A DNA stretch of 64,000 bases from Dentipellis sp. KUC8613. Lineage: Eukaryota > Basidiomycota > Agaricomycetes > Russulales > Hericiaceae. A model generated the notes under the pieces. It saw only the letters and a program-made list of their open reading frames with translations. It searched no databases and was not told the DNA's origin. Location of the stretch: positions 36,266 to 100,265 of the forward strand of contig NSJX01000031.1 of assembly GCA_002286715.1 (NCBI GenBank), written 5' to 3'. Every line of letters starts with the position of its first letter. Position 1 is the first letter of the stretch. Below, piece after piece: positions 1-11,965 of the stretch. The position numbers and the translations under genes were made by a program.

Positions 1-2910
1 TGTGGCCATGAGATGATGCAGCTATGAGAGCTGTGCCAAATTCACCAGCTTGTGCATTGATCTCAGCACCTTTCTCTAGCAGAACCAGCACCAGCTCCCT
101 GTACCCACAAAATGATGCAGCTATGAGAGCTGTTCCATATCTACCAGCTTGTGCATTGATCTCAGCACCTTTCTCAAGTAAGAGTCTCAACATCTGACTG
201 TCTCCTATCTGAGAGGCTCTGATAAGTGTGGTTTCTGAATCACATTTTATATTGATATCAATTTCCTGTGACAATAGCCACTGAGATATCTGATAATTCC
301 CTTTGTTTAATGTAATATGTAATGCATAACTTAAATCCAATTTGTTGACCATATTGTTGCTATATAACAGCTGCAATAGATCTAGTCTACCTATGGCACA
401 ACTACACCAAGCTGGGGAATGTGGATCTTTGTCCTCCACAAACAGATTAGGTGAGAGCCTACAGATACTGTGATCTATTCTGGCTTGTCTGTTTTTTCGG
501 AATAGATCTAGTATACAGTTGCATATGTTTATATTATTGTCTATCATTGCATTCTTGATATGTTTGAGAACAAAATTTTTTGTGTATGCCTCCATTGCTC
601 CCAAATCACTGACATCTTTTGTCTCTGATAGTAGAAGGTACAGGCAGCTTTGAGCAATCATTGTGTGTGAAGATGACTCATTGATGTGATAAGGATTTGA
701 ATGCACATCACCAGAGGTGATATATTCCTTGACAGAGAAGTGGCAAAACTGTATGTGCTCATTTGTTTCAACAATGAGACTGGAGATAGGTCTCAACATG
801 TTTGAAAAGTCTGAAAAGAGTGGCTCTGTAAGCTCTGGATGGCTTTCTTTATAAGACATCTGCACTGCTGCACCTAGCTCACTTCTTGTGAGAGGCTGTT
901 CAGAAAATGCAATCCAGCTCAGCATGAGAAGAAAGATATCCATCTCTTTGGGATTTATTTTTTGCAAGATTCTCTTATATGTTTCATCTAGAGTTTCAGG
1001 CAAATCATATAATGCCTTTCTCAATGCAGGGATTGTGGTATATCTCTTTAGTTCTTTCATCTGATATTCAACCCAGAGAAACCTACAAATGGTGGTTCAA
1101 TATGAAAATGGCACATCAACATATATTCACTTACATTTTGTTAGACTTCTGAAGACAAATAGCCCCAATTTCCTGTTGTATCTCTTCACCATACTTTCCA
1201 AAATCTTGGAGCATTGCATGCACATATGCTTCAATATCCTTGTCAATTGAGGTTTCATCCAGATTAATACAGGAGACTTTGTTCTCAAGATGCTCCTTGA
1301 TATCAACTTCATTGCGACTAGTAGCAAGAAAATGCACATGAAACTGGCCATCTAGCATCATGTTTTCCACAAAGGGAAACAGATATCTTTTCCTGTCATC
1401 TTCATGACATTCATCAAGAGCATCAAGAACAATATAGACAGCATCAAAGCATTTCAAGATATTTCCAAGAGCAGTCTGCAAAGCCAGCCAGCCAGGTTGC
1501 TTATGGCCTCTGTCATAATCATTGTAGAGCCTTTTCAGCACAGCAGAAGCACCAAGACACTGAGAGGAGAGCTGCCTGAGAAGAGATCTGAGCAAATCAT
1601 AGAAGTTCTGCTTGGAAGAATCCTTGAAGTCAAAATAAAAGTAGGCCATGGCAGAGGAGGCCTCAAATTCATGATCTTCAAGCATCTTGATGATTGTTGA
1701 GCTATCATCATCTGAGCCATCATGAAAATGTGTAGAGAATGCAGAAACCTACCACAGGACAGTCTTACCACCACCAGCTTGAACAATTTATGAGTCACAG
1801 AATTATAAAAGAGTAACACATGCACTGACGTTTCCCATATAACCACATAGAAGAGGGGGTTTTCTGCATCCAGTCCTTAAATCTCTGATCCTCAAAGATC
1901 CACTGTCCAGTTGTACTTCCACTAAGTCGCTTGTCATATGCTGCATTGTAATTGACTGATGAATCAGGAGCAGAGAGCCAATTGTAACAGTCACGAAGCT
2001 CTGCATCCACTGCAAAGGAGAAGGGGTATCAGCTGACAGATTCCAAGATAAAGCCAGTGAGGAACACACCTTCAATCTTATCAAGCTTCTTCTTCATGTG
2101 CCCCACTTGTATGTATATAGCTCCCTGGACAGTTAGGTGTTCTTGAGTGGTGAGACTGTTTAGCCTTGCCAATGCATTCTGTATGTCATCATTCTTTTTG
2201 AAGACAATCCAGATGAATTGCACTGAATTTTGTCTTGTCAAACAGTGATTGACATATGCACAAGTAGAGAAATACTTACAGAACCATCCTCTCTTCATGT
2301 CCCTAGTGATCATACCAATCAGACAAAGCAGATGGGAGAAGATCTCTACCAGCTTCTGATGCAAAGAGATGGGAAGGGTAATATTCCCATCCAAGTACAT
2401 ATGACAACGTTCAGTGAAGTCTTTCATCTGCCCGAAGATGTCAATGATGAGGTTGTAGCGTGCATTGATGTTCTTCGCAGCCTTTGATATGGTCTCCCAA
2501 TCAGCAACGCAATTTTGAAGATCAGATAACAAACCCTACGTCGAGAAGCAGCTTCACGGCCGCAAATATGATCTGTCCTGGCGGAAATACCTACGACCAT
2601 GTCGCGTTGGTCTCGCCCTCGTAAGCTGGATAATAGTTGGTGCATGACTTACCGTCCCTACCGCATCGCCTGCCGCATCTGCAAATGTCCCGACTATCTC
2701 GAGGACTGGCTCCAAAGCCCCGTATATCTTCTGCGCCCGCTTTCGATACTTCTTGAACTTCTTCTGTTTGTCTTCGATGATTCCGAGAACTTGCTCTGCA
2801 CTGGTGATGCCAGCGAAATCGTGAGAGGCGTTAGCGATATGGATCTTTGTATCAGCCTGGTATTGCTGGATTGCGGCTGCCCAGACATCGAGGAATGGAT
2901 TGTCAGTCAT
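1..2910 (-). CDS. NLR (STAND NTPase): Goodbye-NACHT-ankyrin protein, 3' end beyond window
   Basis: Fungal NOD-like receptor, a class linked to non-self recognition and regulated cell death. Hand-spliced exons: 2653-2910, 2540-2590, 2280-2481, 2070-2222, 1830-2009, 1753-1777, 1135-1701 and 1-1082; all junctions keep frame. The first ~170 residues match the Goodbye-type STAND N-terminal domain (an SAEQVLGIIEDKQKKF region, then VFPPGQIIFAAVKLLLD and AAKNINARYNLIIDIF). Walker A is GKPGGGKT near residue 285, encoded by a 25-nt exon. Walker B is VYIVLDALDEC near residue 380. The typical post-NACHT element DLPETLDETYKRIL follows, then ankyrin repeats (LLEKGAEINAQAG) that stay open to base 1. ATG at 2910 is the first methionine in frame; the ORF opens further upstream only with TTG. 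From exon 3 onward the gene is clearly AT-rich, unlike its neighbours. The missing 3' end probably holds more ankyrin repeats. Confidence 0.88.
13..180 (-). repeat. Near-identical 99-bp ankyrin-coding repeats
   Basis: Bases 13-81 and 112-180 match at about 64 of 68 positions, at a spacing of exactly 99 bp (33 codons, one ankyrin repeat). The array is cut by the window edge, so the copy number is unknown. Confidence 0.85.
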
Positions 2911-5900
2911 TTGAGAGTGATTGGATAGCACAATGGGATGCAACGGGTTGTAGCTCGTTCGATGGCGATGGTGCGATGGTGAGAGCTGGAAGGAAGATGC
3001 CAGCCTGCAAGGCTTGAGTACGTGTGTGGGTCGCGGGCGTCAGGCTGTTTCCGAGGGCCGGCAGGTAAACGCCAGGTGCACAGATCAAGACATGTTGGGG
3101 AAGACCCACAGCAGATGTATTCGCTCGGTACGTTGGCGGAACCTCTACGCGATGCCAGAACTTACGAATGTGCTACCGGGCAGATGAAAATAGGTCAGAA
3201 CACTAGATAACTCGAGGAAGTGGTAACGCGCCGAACATAGGCTATCCAAAAGGCGGACGACGAGTACAGCTGCAGGCGAAGAAGCTAGCAGATCGCCAGT
3301 AGCTGGCGCTGGAAAGAGCTGCGAGACAAGGAGATTGACAGCAGGCGATGACCCGACGGTGGTGGTTCGGATGAGTTTCGCGACTGTAATGGGTCAGAGG
3401 TGAGAATGAGTTGTTGCGGCACGAGCCGGGCATGGACTCACTATATTGACTTTCTGCAGGCATCTAGATCCCGGGAGCTTCACGAGTCCTCCTAGGAAGA
3501 AAGAAATGGAAGAGGTGCGGACAAACGCAGAGTCGACACGGCCTGACTGCAAAACGAGCGTGTGCTGCAACGGTCGGCTTGCCACTGTGCCACGTCTCGA
3601 GAAATGTTGGCCACGCCAGCTTCGCCCTCTTCGAAGGCATCGACCATCGAGTCCATTCCATTCACCCGTCTTCCTCACATCATCATCATCAAGCTATTCT
3701 CTTACAGAGACAAGTCTGGATGACTCGATGGATGAGATTGGTGCATACCAGTCGCTTTGAACATATTTCGACGAATCATTCGCCGTCTCTGCCTCCGTCT
3801 TCGAGTCCATCACTATTACACAGAATCGTCCCTGTAATAGCATTCATCTCGCAAACTCGGCAATCCTAAGCCCATACACAAGGTTCTCGCCGTGCTACTG
3901 ATGAGCAAACCCGAGGACGTTGCATATATCGCCGTCCGGCGGACGCAACGGTGCGGCCTTGGGCATGGTGTGTGCTCTCTCGTTCTATGTTTGGGCAGCC
4001 TTGCTAATAATATAAACTTTTCACTGATCGTAGACCCGATGTTCGCGAACATCTTCATGCGCGCGTCGACTGGGCGAAGAACCAATCAAACGGTAGACGT
4101 AAGTATTCTCAGCGGCCAGCGTTGGAGTGAGTAGCCATTTCGAAGCACTGCGAGGGATCTACCGGATACATAGCAACAACGAGAAGCTCTGACATAGCCT
4201 TATAGGTGCGTCCCTTTCGTCGTGCTCGTGTCCTGCAGGCCGTTCGTACTGAATTTAGGGGTTTTCAGGTCCGCTGCTGGACGAGCGCGTGATCGGAACG
4301 GCCATTCCTGAAGTGTTGCCGGTCTGGGATTCTTCTTGAATCAGCTCTCCTACACTACCATTCGTGAGACAGGAACGTTAGAACCCACGAAGCCTCAACA
4401 ACTACGGATATGCCACTATCAAGCGCTCTTGTACGCACGTCGCTGTCTTCTATCTCTCCCGAAGACAGCGCTAGAATCCTTTTTCTCCAGTAGTAATGCT
4501 CACCATGTCTTACCTGCATGGGTTCTATTGTCCAGAATACACCTCCCTCTTATGGTCTCGTCCCACGCACAACGCGCAAGTCGGCAGTAGTCAACTACGA
4601 CGACACTGTGCTCCCGGTCGTGCGCTTCGCGATACAAAGTCCATCGCTACAATCAGGTTGGGTCGTTGGAATCTCGTAGATACCGGCTAGACATCTCGAA
4701 GATCTGCAAAGCGACCGCGCGTCGAGAATGACTGCGCGTTCGATATCACGAATGACAACGACATCACGCGCAAAGGCTCGTGGAGGGAAAAAAGAGTAAG
4801 CCTTACACCCCCTAGAAATTTGCTGCAACTGATCACACGGCCTACTACAGTTCCGTCTCGCAAATCGCTTCATAGCAAATGTTTGTATTATCCATAAAGC
4901 CCAAACTGTACATACATCCAATCGTGCTATCCCAATAAATGGAACATTGTTGCATTCTAGTTATTTGCATGTGGTGCAGCTTGCAGACTTCCTAGGAGGC
5001 CATGGATTGGAGACGAGGCGCGCGGCACTGCTGTGCTGCAAAGTGAACGCCTAAGAGCACTGCGCTCGCATCAAAGGGCTTGAGAAGGCCCGATGGCACT
5101 CTGCGCACATCCACCGAAGCGGTCTGAGAGCCACGAGAGACGATTCGTGAGACACGAGCGAGGTGCGAAACGGTTCTAGCCCAGATGGCGCGTAGCAGAC
5201 GGGCTGGACGGATGGAGCGAAGGGAGTGGAGCTGGTCGGGTGTGCAAAGACGACATCAGGCCTGCGGGGAGCAGAACAACATCGAGCGCATGGTAACTAT
5301 ACATAAGATAGAACGCGTGCACGGGCCCGAAGAGTGTATCGGCGATACAAGACAAGAAGGGCGCCGATGGGGCGCAGTGGTCGTGCGAACGGCATGACAA
5401 GAGTAAGAGAGCCTGTACCGTCGCGGGCCGACGGCGGGACAAGTGAGGTCATCCGCAAGAGATAGAACAAGTGCGAGCCAAAGCCGCCCAAGAGGTTGCA
5501 GATGGGCCATGGGGACGAGATTAGGACGTATGAGCGCACTTGATGCCCCCCAAAAGCCAGTAGCACGCACATGTAAACGATGTTCAGCGAGAGAAAGTTG
5601 GCCTAGTGGACGTGAGACGGCGCAAAATGAGCAGGTGAGCAGGAGCGGCACTGAACAGACGCCCATAGAACGCGACTACACGTGGAAGGGGCCGGGACGG
5701 AGGCGCCCATATAGATGCAGCCTTCGCAGGTGGTCGCATCCACATCGGGCGGGCGACACAGGCGAGGTTCAGTTCAAGCGAGCATTGAAATGGCGGGTGG
5801 TGCGAGAGCGTGGTGGGGACGGAACAAGGTGGACAAATATTAGCAACGGAACGAGCAAGGGAGAGTAGCAGTACGTACCTGTCGCCACGTTCCCATCGAT

Positions 5901-6877
5901 AGCTTGATTATGCCCTCATACTCCTCTTGTAGCCCCACTGCTAGATGTGCGCCGAACATCATAGCCAGGGACAATCCGCCTTCCGTCCGTAAAGGGGGGT
6001 ACGTCCGCGATTGCACCTGCATGCTGCATATATGCAATGCGAAAGGTACGACACGGAGGATGGCGCGAGGGATTGATGAGCTGGTGAGGCTGAAGTTGAG
6101 TGCCGCGAGGAGGCACAGATGGTGCGAGCGCGGCGGAGAAAATAAAGACGGCAGAAGATTGGAGAGGGTGAGATGAGTGTACGAAAGACCGCGTCCGTCG
6201 CAAGTCTCCCTCAATTGCAGTCTGCATACCGAGACGCCCGTCGGTATGCACAAGGGAAAGCGCACTTGCAAACTCGTGCTAAGCACCTGACTCTCTTATC
6301 GAGCCGCGATTGTCGTGCGCAGAACAGGGTGGGTTCTACGGTGGAGTTGAACTCTGCGGCATGCATTAGCGAAGACGATAAGGAAACAGGAAACGCACAC
6401 GCACCTAGAATATGGGCAAATAACCGGCCACTCGGTGGCTACCGCCCTCGCACTTGGCCATACTGTAATCTCCAAGCATCTCGTCGTGATCGTTCTTCGG
6501 GTCCAGGCCGTTCTTCCCATCGATGCTGTTGAGCGCCAGAAGCGCCGTGGGTTGAAGCGGCACTGGCGACTCGAGAGAGTGTGAATGAAAGCATGCGGGC
6601 CATTTGGGCGGGATGCAATTGACAGTCATATAGTCGGTGCGAAGAGGGGGCGTGAGTCGTGGATCGACGGTGAAGGATGCTTCACTGGGCCGCAAGGGTC
6701 GACCACGGCGAGAATCCAGAGTGTAGAGGCGGCAGAGATGAAGTCTCCAAACGAGGAGGTTGAGACGGAAGAGGACGAGGATAACGACACGGCGAACGTT
6801 GAGATATGAGAGCAGGGCGTGGGCATTGAGACCAGGGGTTGTCGAAGTGTGAGGACGTGAAGACGCTGTAAAGATGT
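2911..6877. other. About 4 kb without a recognisable gene
   Basis: Only short ORFs occur on both strands. Two hints: (i) plus strand 3898-4340 has two short open stretches with plausible intron borders (ending ...VIGTAIPEVLPVW before a stop near 4339), resembling gene debris, family unknown; (ii) minus strand 5176-6830 has several hydrophobic open stretches and, near 5875-5960, a segment (VGLQEEYEG) resembling part of the F-box-like copy at 6878-7574 (VRLQEEWYES). I read the interval as decayed accessory sequence, but an intron-rich divergent gene cannot be excluded. Confidence 0.4.
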
Positions 6878-7574
6878 TCAGGTGGATGAACCTCGGAGAC
6901 GAAGCATACTACGCACCTCGAGCCCGTCTACACATTCTGCCCACCGAACACCTCGCGCCCAGAGATCTGAAGGCACCGAGCCCGCAAATTGTACAGAATT
7001 AAGACTCGAGACGAAGATGCTATAGTAGAGTCTGAGGCCGTCGATGCAGCTTACAATGTCACATACATATGTAAACAAACGGCGCGAGCAATGAAGGCAG
7101 TAAGTAGTACGCGCCTCAAGTCTTACCGTCTTACCATCGATATCGGCCTCGCGCGTGCTCTCATACCACTCTTCTTGTAGCCTCACAACGTCGTCCGCGA
7201 GGCCGACCTCCAAGTCCGCGCCCAGGGCATCCTCTCTGGTCGCGTCCACCGAGTACTGTAGACAAGGAAAGAGAAGATGCATTATCTCGGGAAGGAGTCG
7301 AGATATGGGAGCGAGATGATTCCTGCAGGCTTTGAAGGCGAATGTAACAAGCTGGAGTTCCTCTAGCCTCCCATCTGCGATCTTGATCGTTTTCCGCCTG
7401 TCTTCCGAAATTCGTGCATGCTCGAGCAATGTTGCTCGCGCCAACAGACGAGACGTCCAAGGTCCGACCCAGCAGTGCTGCATCTGCACCGGGAGGGGCA
7501 AGAGTCATGCATGGTCGGTGCTCACCCTCGAGTCTGCTCCCCTTGATATAGACATCTTCGTCGCCCAGTCTCAT
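6878..7574 (-). pseudogene. Decayed or truncated F-box paralogue
   Basis: The segment near 7270-7440 reads EHARISEDRRKTIKIADGRL, then a region with RNHLAPISRLLPEIMHLLF. This parallels the intact F-box gene at 8243-10017 (DRAKTSDDRKKAVEVAN and RNHLVPIGRLPPEMIAHVF). A possible first exon (MRLGDEDVYIKGSRLE) lies at 7574. Beyond the F-box helix similarity is lost, and the frame ends after about 130 unrelated residues at 6878. The ~500 residues of LRR-like body seen in the neighbour are missing, and the joining of the first exon to the F-box frame is out of phase in the simplest model. A short functional F-box protein remains possible. Confidence 0.5.
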
Positions 7575-8242
7575 TCGGAGTATCTCAAATCCGTGGGGCC
7601 AAGACTCAGACGCGACTGATTGGTATTCAGTAACGTGAAATAAGGATCAAATGCTCTTCAGACATACCTAGTAGATGAGGAAGAGTAAAATCCAAAATGT
7701 GTCCGCTATCCGGGAGCAGGCCGTTACGCTTCAGGTCCGCATTCCTAGAGCAATGCAAAAGCAGGTTTGCAAGGAGCGAGAAACAGCGGAGAAAGTATCT
7801 GGACATTGTGGACAACGAACCTGTCGAGCTACCGTGAACGGTGACCAAAAACTCTGGGAGCTTTTGTGAGGTCTCGACGAGCAGCTCATAGGGAGACAGC
7901 GGTAAGTAAAGCCATTGGCGCAGCTGGGTGTGAGGTTTCTCCTGCGTGTCTTCCGACGGATAATAAACACGGTCTCCGAACGAAGGAGGGTGGAAGGAAG
8001 TGGCAGGCCTGCCAGGGACATTTGACACGACTCCGCGCAAGAGGCACCGACGGCCCGTCGCTTCCGCCTCTGCGCACAACTGCCAGTGCGCACTTTCTAC
8101 ATTTCGCCAATTTCCCTTTCATGAAAACCACAATGACTTTCTCTCCCTGATATTTTATTGGGATGGACAGAGTATTGAACAAGTAAGATCACAGAAGATA
8201 TGTTTGATGATGCATGGTTTTATTCAAAGCGAAATCAGTGTT
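7575..8242. other. Spacer with a minus-strand ORF of unknown status
   Basis: A 150-codon minus-strand open frame (7627-8079) lies between the two F-box copies. It has no motif I recognise and may be part of the decayed copy. Confidence 0.3.
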
Positions 8243-10017
8243 CTACCGTGTACGAGATCTGCGCCACACCACTTGCGGAACGACCTTGGCCAGCTCATCG
8301 CGAACGACCCTATCCACCCGCGGATCTGCTATGTGCAGCTTTTTTATAGGATACCCCAGCCTCTCCCGCCTGCGGAGGTCGGCAGGAAACTCTTCAATCG
8401 TCGCAAAGCTCCCCAAGTTGCCTGCACTCCGATAGGCGAGCATCTCGAGTCTCGGGAAGATGACAGGTCCGTCGGGCGCGGAGGACATTCTGACCATGAG
8501 AGCTGGGATGAACTGGCCTGCACTCCGTGGACTGTCCTGCACCACGGTGCGCACGTTCTTCATGTTCTCGAAGGTACGGTGCCACCAGCTGACTGTGGCG
8601 AAATGGGACCCGACGAGGATAAGCGTCTCGACGCTGTGTACGGGCAGCGTGGTGCATAGGAGTGTCATCTGTTCTTGGCATTCGTGGAGACTTGATGTGA
8701 AAGCCACCTCGTAGCGGGGAGTATGCGCGTTCGCGGAGAAGGGGTCCATGTCTACGTCATACATCGTGAACACGATGTGCACAGATGGTCCGGTTGTGAG
8801 AGATATGCCTAGGGTTGTGATTGGACGCACATCTGGCTCGCGCGAGATGCACGGTGTCATCAACCAAGGTAGTACCTGTGGAAGGCGGGGACTCCGTGGG
8901 CTTGTGCTGCGAAGAAGAACCGAGGCCTCGGCAGGAAGACGCAAATGCGCGAGGAGGTACGCGCCAGCGAGGAGGCTGAAGCTTGTCGTCTTCAACGAGG
9001 AAAGTCGAGGCACAGAGATAAGACGAGAGACAGACGCTGCTTCGGACGCCTGAGGTACAGGAGGACAAGCATTCACCAAAATCAATGTGCGCAGAGCGGA
9101 GGCAGTCTGTAGGACGTCGAGTAACTGCTCCATAGGGAAAACCTGGGACTCCGCGAGGTCTCCAGAAAGCTGACTGCCCTCGAAAAACCGTATCTCAAGG
9201 TGAGCAAGAAGCTCGGACCTATAGATGGACGAGGACCATTGGAAGTGGCAATTTATGAGTTCTAATGATGATAAACGCGGAAGACTGATGTCCATAACAT
9301 CCTGCGGAAAGACACTGACTAGGTTCCGTTCGCCAGCAACACTAAGTCGAACCACTTGTAGCTCTGGGGCCGCTGAGATAGGTGTGCCGATGACGGACAT
9401 GAGGACTTGGGGTATTGCAGTAAGATCGAGCACCCTGGTATTGGACAATGCAGAAAATGCTTTGGACAGGGCTGCCTTTATACGGGGGGACCAAGTACTG
9501 CCAGTGTCTGCTTGAATAATGAATGGCAATGGACGAGCACGGGCCATCGCTTCTTTGCACCATTCGCGCGAAAGACAGGGGAGATGAGCCCAGAGGGTGG
9601 GGTTCGAGAGCGCAATTTGTCGCCAGTGTTTACATACGTGGGTGACTTTGATCCAACCAAGAACCAACTGTTTCATCTTTCTAACGGGACTGACGGGTAT
9701 CCCGAGTAGGACGGGATCGACCAACACAGCGAAGGAGAATACGTGGGCAATCATCTCGGGAGGGAGTCGACCAATGGGGACCAGATGATTTCTGCGAGCT
9801 TGGAAAGCAGAGGTGACCCGACGAAGCTCTTCGAGCTCCTGGTTGGCAACTTCGACGGCTTTCTTCCTGTCGTCAGATGTTTTGGCACGGTCTAATGCGG
9901 ACAGTTTAGGCAAGGCCAACGTCGTGTAGGAAATGTCTGTTCCGCTGCGACGGATTCATTGAGAGTCCTCAGAGTATTGATAGACATTACTCACCTCGCT
10001 TTTGTCTCATTCGGCAT
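8243..10017 (-). CDS. F-box domain protein, fungal LRR-like type
   Basis: Two exons: 9995-10017 and 8243-9944, joined in frame through a 50-bp intron (donor GTGAGT). This gives a start MPNETKASGTDISYTTLALP and about 575 residues. A short helical lead (LEELRRVTSAFQARRN) precedes a classic F-box (HLVPIGRLPPEMIAHVFSFA, about residues 65-85) and the usual WIKVTHVCKHWRQIAL helix with W and CKHW. The rest is leucine-rich with irregular LRR-like segments (LPRLSSLELINCHF; LETLILVGSHF). F-box proteins recruit substrates to SCF ubiquitin ligases through Skp1. Such genes form large, fast-changing families in Agaricomycetes, and a decayed copy lies just downstream. The substrate is unknown. Confidence 0.85.
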
Positions 10018-11806
10018 GTCTACCTGTTGTCTGAAATAACACCTCCTTGGGTGAAAGTTTGCTCGAATCGACCGAACCCTAGCCAAACTAATGAAAAACC
10101 GGATGTTAGCGACCGCCTCCAGTCGATGAATCAAGAAACTTGCAATTGCCGACAAGGTAGGTAACAGATTCAAGAGAAGCGGGTTGCTGGGTAAACGAAA
10201 GTTTGCCAACGTGGCGGGGACTCGGACATGGTGCTGTATTTACCTAACAACGATGAAAGGTGGCCAAAATCCGTAGCGCCCACCCTGTTATCACCGATAC
10301 AGCGGCAGATTCTGCCAACATCAGTGAAAATGGCCTTCACGGGGTATATCGGAACGTCGAAGACCTTCGAGCTGAGTAAAATGATCTCTCGATTCAGCAA
10401 GTACTGAAGTAAAAGTACTGTTTCGGAGGCGAGTCTGGTAGATATCGTGGGAACTGATTTTAACCCCGCGTATATAAGACCCAGCCGAAACACCGATTTT
10501 CTTTTCATGTCATCGCAGTAGATCCAAGGCCGCAAAGCTCGTCTCCTACAGAGGACTTCGCTCCTCATCCTTGCGAGCGGGCCAAGGTCTGAGTATATCA
10601 GCTCCCTCGATCGGCTCTCGCAGGGCCCGGTTCTGACGAATCGCGCGACATACAAGACACCCGCTCCTCCGCGTGTGCGTCCGGAGAAGCCTCGTCCATC
10701 TCTTTCGCAGGAGTGAAGGGGGCAGAGGACATCGCGCTCAGGAGCTTGAGATATGTTGCAGAGTTTGGGCGATATTCTCCCTCCCTATCGCCTTCGAGGT
10801 AGTGTCCATCAGACTCTGTCTCACCCCTATCGCGCCTTCCGCTCTCGCGGGTGGGCAGATTGTGGCTGATCTGCAGTCTCCAACAGCCCAAGCACACTGC
10901 TACTGTGCACGCGTGCAGCTGATCGTCGATCAGAGTGCGACGGCCCTGCGCGGCTTCGTACCATGTCCGTTGGTGCGTCCGACTGCCTTGCGTCTTGCTG
11001 AGACCAGGCAGGGGCGCACCATGCTCCGCATACCGAGGGCAGCGCCTGTCTCCGTGACGGCTGTCCTGTGCTTCCAAGCCGACGCGCTGGCCACGCCTCG
11101 CGTCGCACCTTTCCGACCTGCGAGCCTCCGGGCCAGGTCACCAGGGACGCTAGCTAGGTCCCGCCGGATGTGCTGCCACACAAGCCCACTTGTTGGTCAA
11201 TCGATTGAGGGTGGCCGAAGTGATCGTCGCTAAAAGATCAATACTCGTTGTACTGGTTCGTGTGTCGACTCGAGCGATGTAGGACCAGTGCAACAGTACG
11301 GTGGGGTTGCCAGCTCCTCTGTCGTGCTTGGGCTTTCGGACCTGGTGTATGAGGGGGATGGAGGTGTTTAGGGTGGATGTATCGTCCTTGAGTGCAATTT
11401 GCGGCACACATGGATTCCGTTCTCTTCGTGAGGACGGATGTGTAACTCGATTCAGACTACTCTGGGTCTACTGCGACCAGAATTTTTTCCTTACTTTCCT
11501 CTTCGTGAGGAATCTGATTTGGACATGTGGTAGAGTAGAAATTGCGCACGATATCCAATATCCTTGTCATTTACGCTGGTGTTTCGTCTTCGTGCGACCA
11601 AGACTAGAGACGACAAACTCGAATGTATATGAGTCCACACCGAAGGATCTGTTCAACACCCCTTGCAGATGCTATCAACACCAAAATTAAGGCTCGAATC
11701 CCACTATATACTCCCACGAAGGTATCTCATACCCCATCATCCCACCCTCCTTACCCCACCTCCGCGCTCGTAGGGCCTCCCACTCGGAGACCCCATTCAT
11801 GTAGCA
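10018..11806. other. About 1.8 kb without a supported gene
   Basis: Overlapping GC-rich ORFs occur on both strands (for example 10170-10655 and 10598-11077 minus, 10673-11233 plus). None has a recognisable domain, a convincing start or intron structure, and they overlap one another. The far side of this interval is the 3' flank of the cystathionine gamma-synthase gene. Confidence 0.4.
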
Positions 11807-11921
11807 CCAGTTGGATGGGCCAGCTTACAAGCGTCCAGTTGGATGGACCAGCAGGCTCTATGCCAGTTGGATGGCAAACTGCCCTCACCTCACGCGAGGG
11901 CATCAACGTCCAGTTGGATGG
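11807..11921. repeat. Short tandem repeat with core CCAGTTGGATGG, four copies
   Basis: Exact 12-mers at 11807-11818, 11835-11846, 11863-11874 and 11910-11921. The first three are spaced exactly 28 bp apart, the fourth 47 bp. It lies about 45 bp beyond the stop of the cystathionine gamma-synthase gene, in its 3' flank. Confidence 0.85.
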
Positions 11922-11965
11922 ACAATCCACATCCTATCCTATATCCCCCACTCTCCCCCCGCCCT

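Noticed and set aside
1..180. CRISPR-like regular repeat
   Set aside because: The 99-bp period is coding, equals one ankyrin unit, and has no spacers; the genome is eukaryotic.
3440..3760. 104-codon plus-strand ORF with Ser-rich end
   Set aside because: No homology that I can see, no convincing splice partners; overlapping ORFs of similar size lie on the other strand.
10673..11233. 186-codon plus-strand ORF
   Set aside because: It begins with GTG, has no domain or intron, and overlaps equally long frames on the other strand.
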